DNA from: Spisula solida
Taxonomy: Eukaryota; Mollusca; Bivalvia; Venerida; Mactridae
DNA: 64,000 nucleotides
Assembly: GCA_947247005.1 (NCBI GenBank)
Contig: OX365959.1
Coordinates: 36,865,097 to 36,929,096, forward strand
Direction: 5' to 3'
Both the position numbers and the translations under genes were made by a program. Position 1 is the first letter of the stretch; every line of letters starts with the position of its first letter. The notes beneath the pieces were generated by a model. It was given only the letters and a program-made list of their open reading frames with translations. It searched no databases and was not told where the DNA came from. This document shows, one piece after another, positions 59,001-64,000 of this stretch.

Positions 59001-61574
59001 TCCCATTGGTGCAACAATATCAATTTTGTATCGACCAATATAGTTAATACGATACGATACGATACGATACGGTACGATACGATACGATACGATACAATAC
59101 AATACAATACAATACGATACCTTCACTTACACGCTGGCATACTGATAATACTGTTAATATGATACGATACGGTACGATACGATACAATACAATACAATAC
59201 AATACAATACAATACAATACGATACGATACGATACGATACGATACGATACCTTCACGTATACGCTGGCAGTACATATAACTAAAGTATACTTAGGTATTA
59301 TATAAATGTAATTATTTTCCAAATTGGTGTACAGGCACCCGGGCCTCGGCATATCACACCCTGCTAGACAACAATGCTACCCAGGTACCCCCTACCCGTC
59401 ACATAAGGTTTTTCTTATTCATAATACAGCGAATATCTAGACGGAAGTCCTGATCGAACTTTTAGCCCCGGTAAACCACCAGTATATATATAAAACAAGT
59501 AATTAAGCATTGCAAGCAATACAGAAGTCTCCTACCGGTTTTAAGCCATTTTAACTGTTCCTGTTGCCTAGCAACCACAATTTTGGTCGGAATCAAAATA
59601 TTGCCCCCTATCGATATACCAAGTTTCAAAAACCTAGCTTGGAAACTGTTTGAGTTATGACGGAATGGTGGACGGACGGACGGACGGCAAACCTATAGTC
59701 CCCTTCGGTGAAAAACCGGTAGAGGACTAATAATCACATTTTTTGCAAAACGTCCATTGCTAGCTCCCCTTTCTGGGTACACGCTAGCTGTACTGTCGTA
59801 GGTGAATAATAGAAATATTGCTAAACTAAACTTGTAACGTGTGTAAACGTCATTGTGAATACTATATTTGGGTATTTCGTCACCTAGGTATGTGTAATTT
59901 CTACATGTAATAGACGAAAATGAAATGCGCACTATGTAACACATGTATTTGTTTGTACGGGTAAAACAATACGTACAGAGTTAGCAATAATCGGCTGGTT
60001 CTAATAGTGATCAAAGTGCCAAAATCATGTTTTGGAGAAAATTAGGTTTGAACATTTGACTTTGTCAAATATCTTTATATCAACCGATTTTAAAATTTTA
60101 AAAACGTAGATATAGTACTATTGCTTTATTCTTCCCATTGCATTCATTATGCAGCCTTAAAATTGACATAGAAACGTCCGCTTCGAAAAAGTGTTTTGTC
60201 CGGAATTTGGACATTGAGTAACTTTTGATTTATTAGTTACACACCTGGAGTTTGGACAAAATATTACCGAAATTACGCGGTTTCATTGGTTGATCTTGAC
60301 ATTCGATCATATGAGAACGACTGGTAGAGGACAATGAGCAACTTAAAATTACACTTTTCAGTTAATCACGTGACAAAATAAAGGACGGCAACTGGCCAAC
60401 TATATTTATTTTAGTTTAAGTTGCTCTTAGAGTAACCAATCTCCGGGACATTCAGCAACATGCACGCTACGAAGTGGTTCAAATACTGGACTTTGAGCAA
60501 TACATTACTGACAAAAAGCACATTGCACTTGAAATTACGACGTTATTTTTTCACAGGACATTGAGCAATGTCAAATTATACAAAAAGTGCAAAAATCTCA
60601 TTTTAAAAAAAAAGGACATTGGAGACTATTAGAGCCAGCCGACTATATGTACAGGTACATGTACTCGTACAAGTTCATTTCGTTCAGTTACAGTTTATTC
60701 ACATATAATCCAGTCGGGGTAAAATTCCTATATCACTATAACAGGGTAAAACCAATTATAAAGGCTTATACCGTACAAACAACTATAATTTCAATGCTAA
60801 ACTAACATATTCGATCTACCTGTTCAGACAATGGTTGTTATCTTTTGTGTACACATAAACTGCAACGTCACTGTCGCAATATCCTAACTGGACTGTACAT
60901 GTCAATACAGGAAAGATATACAATACACATTCATAACAATTTTAAAATAGTAATTTAGCTGTCACAGTGACACTGTGTATACGACATTAAAAAGGGTTTT
61001 GGAATATCTATAGTTACAAAAAAAATAAAAAGGAACTTTGAAATATGCAGGGTTTTCATTACACAAAATCGTTTTGAAATGATATAACTTTCGTTTTAAA
61101 AACGAAAGCGAAAGTAGATTAGCTTCGCCTAGAGTGTAATTGTGACTGACTTAACATTTACAACATATTATACGAATTTTCATTTTCGTACCCAACTTGT
61201 CTACACACCTGTCCCTTTACCTGACTTCCTTAGTATGCCTCGTTTCAAGAATGTAAACAAAATAAATATGTCGTTATCAAGGTGACCTCATTTCTTATAT
61301 TGTATTGATTGTACAAATGTATTACTTTATGAGTACAATATAAACAAGTTTCGTCGAAAACTATAGGTGTATTTCTAAGTAATGCATGTTTATGTACTTT
61401 AACCATAGAGTTTATACAACTAATTCCCCCGTTTAGCTACTCAAGTTGGAAATTTACCTATATATTAAATTTTCTCATTTCGAATAAACACGATTAAATA
61501 TAAGATTAGACATGCATCTTACCTGGAGGTAAATCCGTAATAGTTGCGCCACGTGCAAGGTCTTCCACATCCAT
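55987..61574 (-). CDS. Unrecognised multi-pass membrane protein with PPxY motifs
   Basis: Three exons on the minus strand: 61574-61523, 58957-58776 and 56754-55987; 1002 nt, 333 residues. The start is MDVEDLARGATITDLPP. Phases agree (an Ala codon split at the first junction, phase 0 at the second). Hydrophobic segments are about 36-57 (LTIPTLILSCACIIVGILSI), 67-86, 88-107 and 136-156 (AIATLVLSLLLSLFMTFV); the middle two are nearly continuous. The first is preceded by a basic CSCSLHVKLKR. The 175-residue tail is polar, rich in Ser, Thr and Asn. PPxY motifs are PPMY (118-121), PPRY (305-308) and PPTY (316-319), the usual docking sites for WW domains of NEDD4-type ubiquitin ligases. I cannot name the family; it has the shape of small four-pass vesicle or plasma-membrane adaptors. 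The long frame reaching 56946 runs into intron. Confidence 0.8.
58318..58705 (+). mobile_element. TTAA-flanked MITE M4, copy e, 3' truncated
   Basis: TTAA 58314-58317, AGCCACATTATCTCTCCC to AAATAGCCGTTTT, where it stops short of the family's right end. It lies 70 bases downstream of membrane-protein exon 58957-58776. Confidence 0.7.
59049..59250. repeat. GATAC / AATAC pentanucleotide arrays, duplicated with flank
   Basis: Two blocks, each ending in GATACCTTCAC and ACGCTGGCA, so array plus flank was duplicated as about 115 bases. It lies in the first intron of the membrane-protein gene and creates false frames on both strands. Confidence 0.9.
59527..59728. mobile_element. Short element with ACCGGTTTT termini and GGAC tail
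   Basis: GTCTCCTACCGGTTTT is mirrored by AAAACCGGTAGAGGAC; GGACGGACGGACGG is internal. Confidence 0.6.
60698..60898. mobile_element. MITE, family M9, copy b
   Basis: ATAATCCAGTCGGGGTA and ATCCTAACTGGACTGTA; the interior matches 15107-15313. Confidence 0.6.
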
Positions 61575-61884
61575 AATAATACAAACTAAAGTATAGTGAG
61601 TGCTACATTATGTATAGAAGTCCGTCTAACGTTTGTTTACTTTTTGTAATCACATACTAGCTAATCTAGGAATACACAATTGTCATATGTCATCATGGTC
61701 AGAGTTTAAATTAGCTGCATAATCAATAGAGTGTATATCAGTGTAACCCAAACTAAATCCTCATTTCGAAATCATTCTCCCCGTCATTTCCAAATTCCAT
61801 ATTATACTCCAACATGCTATACTATAGTATTAGATATCGTCTGTTTTTATTCGTTTAGAGATAACATTGTTTACGTATGATAGT

Positions 61885-62630
61885 CACCGTGAATAAACGA
61901 GTCAACTTCCGGTTATCACAGGAAGTCGTACACCACCGGAAGTCACAAGTTATACAAGTTTATTTACGTAGCGTCGCAATAAACGATACAGTGATAAGGG
62001 GTATACGCTGATATAGTTTCAGATCACTGGCACCAGAACACCAAACTGTGATTTAAATGTTATCAAAATAAGTTTTAAACCAAATCAAACTCAAAAACGC
62101 AGATTATTGACAGGGCCCGTTCGTAGTTTGTCTATATATTACACATGGTAATGAAGCCGATTCGCTGTTACCACTCGTTTTCGTATTCGTATTTTCCATA
62201 CGCGCCGATAAATCGTCAAAGTTTTTATACAGTTCGACAGATAAATGATTTTTCTTTAAGATGCAACCGAAAATCCGGTACAACTTGTCGTATTTATCAA
62301 GTAATACTGCTTTTTTCCTTGCCTTTGACGTTTCTGTAATTTTCTTTCACTCTTAACTTCCGGTACAACAACAACAACAACGTAACCTGTTATTTGATTG
62401 GTCCAAATTTTCCGCGTAGATTTCCCGCGATATGTCAATTCGTGTAGCCCATTACCATATTGTACAAATTTTGATATCTGAGTAAATTGAGATATTGTTT
62501 CATTCATGACTTTATGAAACAGAAGCTGTCAGATACCGCGTGAGAAAAAAAATCCTAATTAATTGGACTTTTAAATTTCCCTCCCGGTAATCAGTTGGAA
62601 ACGACCGTACAACAATAACCGGAAGTTTAC
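61885..62630. promoter_or_regulatory. Candidate promoter region with ETS-type sites
   Basis: CCGGAAGT or its reverse occurs near 61909, 61938, 62357 and 62620, all upstream of the first coding exon (61574) of the membrane-protein gene. ETS-site clusters are common in TATA-less promoters. Some of these sites lie in sequence repeated elsewhere (near 27390 and 30629), so this is weak. Confidence 0.25.
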
Positions 62631-62990
62631 AGTGAAAGATTTTGCAATAATTTTGACAGATCGACAAATCACTCACTTATCAAAGCTGTGGTGAGTCGTA
62701 GTCTTTTAAAACAGTTAGATTTTCGATTGCATCTTAAAGATAAATCATTTATCTGTCGAACTGTATTAATACTGAGACGATTTATCGGCGCGTATTGAAA
62801 ATACGAGTTCAAAATCGAGTGGTACAGCGAATCGGCTTCATTACCATGTGTAATATATAGACAAACTACGAACGGGCCGTGTCAATAAATCTGCGTTTTT
62901 GAGTTTGTGTTTGGCTTGATTAGGTTTAAATCTTATTTTGACATAATTTAAACCACAGTTTGGTGTTCTGGTGCCAGTGTTTCAGATATT
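62017..62990. repeat. Large inverted repeat
   Basis: Arms at about 62017-62278 and 62717-62990: TCACTGGCACCAGAACACCA and ATTACACATGGTAATGAAGC at the left; GCTTCATTACCATGTGTAAT and TGGTGTTCTGGTGCCAGTG at the right. The spacer of about 440 bases is unrelated. Probably a fold-back transposon or an inverted duplication. Confidence 0.8.
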
Positions 62991-63275
62991 GAAAACTTAT
63001 GTGAAGGTGTCTAGGTCTGTGTAGTTGGCACGTACGAGGGTCGTTCATTTAATACCCGGACGATCGATATTGCTGGACAACTAACGGACTGATATTGACG
63101 AAACCTTACAGGAATCCATTTACAACATTCCTTATTGCACATACGAAATTTCCCCTTGTTGCGACGAAGGGTTTACGCATCATGTAACGGGAGTTCAACA
63201 AGGTTCAACCCGATATCGTGTAATCGGTTGATATCACGTAATCAGATCACAGCGAACGTCGCGCGACTTTGAGGC

Positions 63276-63724
63276 CTACCTACCTGCCTGCCTGCCTGCC
63301 TCTACCTACCTCTACCTACCTCTACCTACCCCTACCTACCCCTACCTACCCCTACCTACCCATACCTACCCCTACCTACCCCCCTACCCCTACCTACCCC
63401 TACCTACCCCTACCTACCCCTACCTACCCCTACCTACCCCTACCTACCTCTACCTACCTCTACCTACCTCTACCTACCCCTACCTACCTCTACCTACCTC
63501 TACCTACCTCTACCTACCTACCTACCTCTACCTACCTCTACCTACCTCTACCTACCTCTACCTACCTCTACCTACCTCTACCTACCTCTACCTACCTCTA
63601 CCTACCTCTACCTACCTACCTACCTCTACCTCTACCTCTACCTCTACCCCTACCCCTACCCCTACCCCTACCCACCTACCCACCTACCCACCTACCTACC
63701 TACCTACCTACCTACCTACCTACC
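63276..63724. repeat. CTACC-type simple repeat
   Basis: About 450 bases of CTACCTAC, CTACCCCTAC and CTACCTCTAC mixtures. The Thr/Tyr/Leu/Pro frame through it (63269-63745) is an artefact. Confidence 0.95.
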
Positions 63725-64000
63725 TTTTGTAACTTCTGCATTTAAATAAATACATAATTATTATTAGATTGAAAAATGTCACGTTTATACTTTTAAGACC
63801 ACGTAGAAGTGGATAGTTTAAGGGGATCGGACAGTGAGCGTAGCATGACCGTGCGACCACATACACGCGTCAAGGGGGCTTGTTTGTCCCTAACAAGAGA
63901 CAAACAGAAATAAAAACGTAAGGCGATGCTGCTGAGACAAAGGCGAGCTCCATGGCCACCTCTTCTTGTCTAGGATGGAAGAAGGGGTGTAGGGAAACAA
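63725..64000. other. Right edge, no recognised feature
   Basis: No exon, repeat boundary or RNA gene can be supported in this last piece. Confidence 0.4.

Noticed and set aside
58710..59126. 138-codon frame starting with repeated Ile/Val/Ser/Tyr/Arg
   Set aside because: Its start is the GATAC array in an intron; only 58957-58776 is exon.
63269..63745. 158-codon Thr/Tyr/Leu/Pro-rich frame
   Set aside because: It is the translation of the CTACC simple repeat.

Overview
The window looks like intron-rich, AT-rich nuclear DNA of an invertebrate animal, most likely a bivalve mollusc. That placement is an inference. The genes are animal genes cut by GT-AG introns, one is a cilia gene, and the spaces are filled with the MITEs, tRNA-headed SINEs and GACG-tailed elements typical of bivalve genomes. 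No prokaryotic gene, operon or CRISPR array is present.

Four genes can be read exon by exon with conserved splice phases. (1) The 3' end of ACTR5 (actin-related protein 5, INO80 chromatin remodelling) lies on + at 1-6554. (2) CIMIP2B/FAM166B, a ciliary microtubule inner protein, lies on - at 32541-9655; six exons encode a complete 306-residue protein. (3) A CISD3-type mitochondrial protein with two CDGSH iron-sulfur motifs lies on -, with exons at 41809-41719 and 39737-39505; its 5' exon is uncertain, with one candidate at 45146-45099. (4) A complete 333-residue multi-pass membrane protein with three PPxY motifs lies on - at 61574-55987; I do not recognise its family. A fifth candidate is a terminal exon on + at 35242-35471, encoding a small protein with one membrane segment and having a degenerate relative at 55847-56006. 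ACTR5 and CIMIP2B converge on about 3.1 kb that holds a 23-bp minisatellite. CIMIP2B and the 35.2 kb exon diverge.

Most of the rest is mobile DNA, described where boundaries can be seen: TTAA-flanked MITE families, pogo/Tigger-like and Tc1-like TA-flanked elements, hAT-like elements, fold-back elements, three tRNA-headed SINE families, an inactivated L1/Tx1-like LINE split by a fold-back element, and a TTAT-flanked element that split a SINE. Nesting is common.

Minisatellites are unusually abundant, with units of 41, 23, 17, 37, 38, 75 and 30 bp plus GATAC and CTACC tracts. The most unusual is in ACTR5. The last about 18 bases of an exon, its 5' splice site and 18 intron bases form a 41-bp unit present 18 times, so one intron holds 17 decoy splice donors. 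The same two internal exons are bracketed by an inverted pair of 0.5-kb MITEs.
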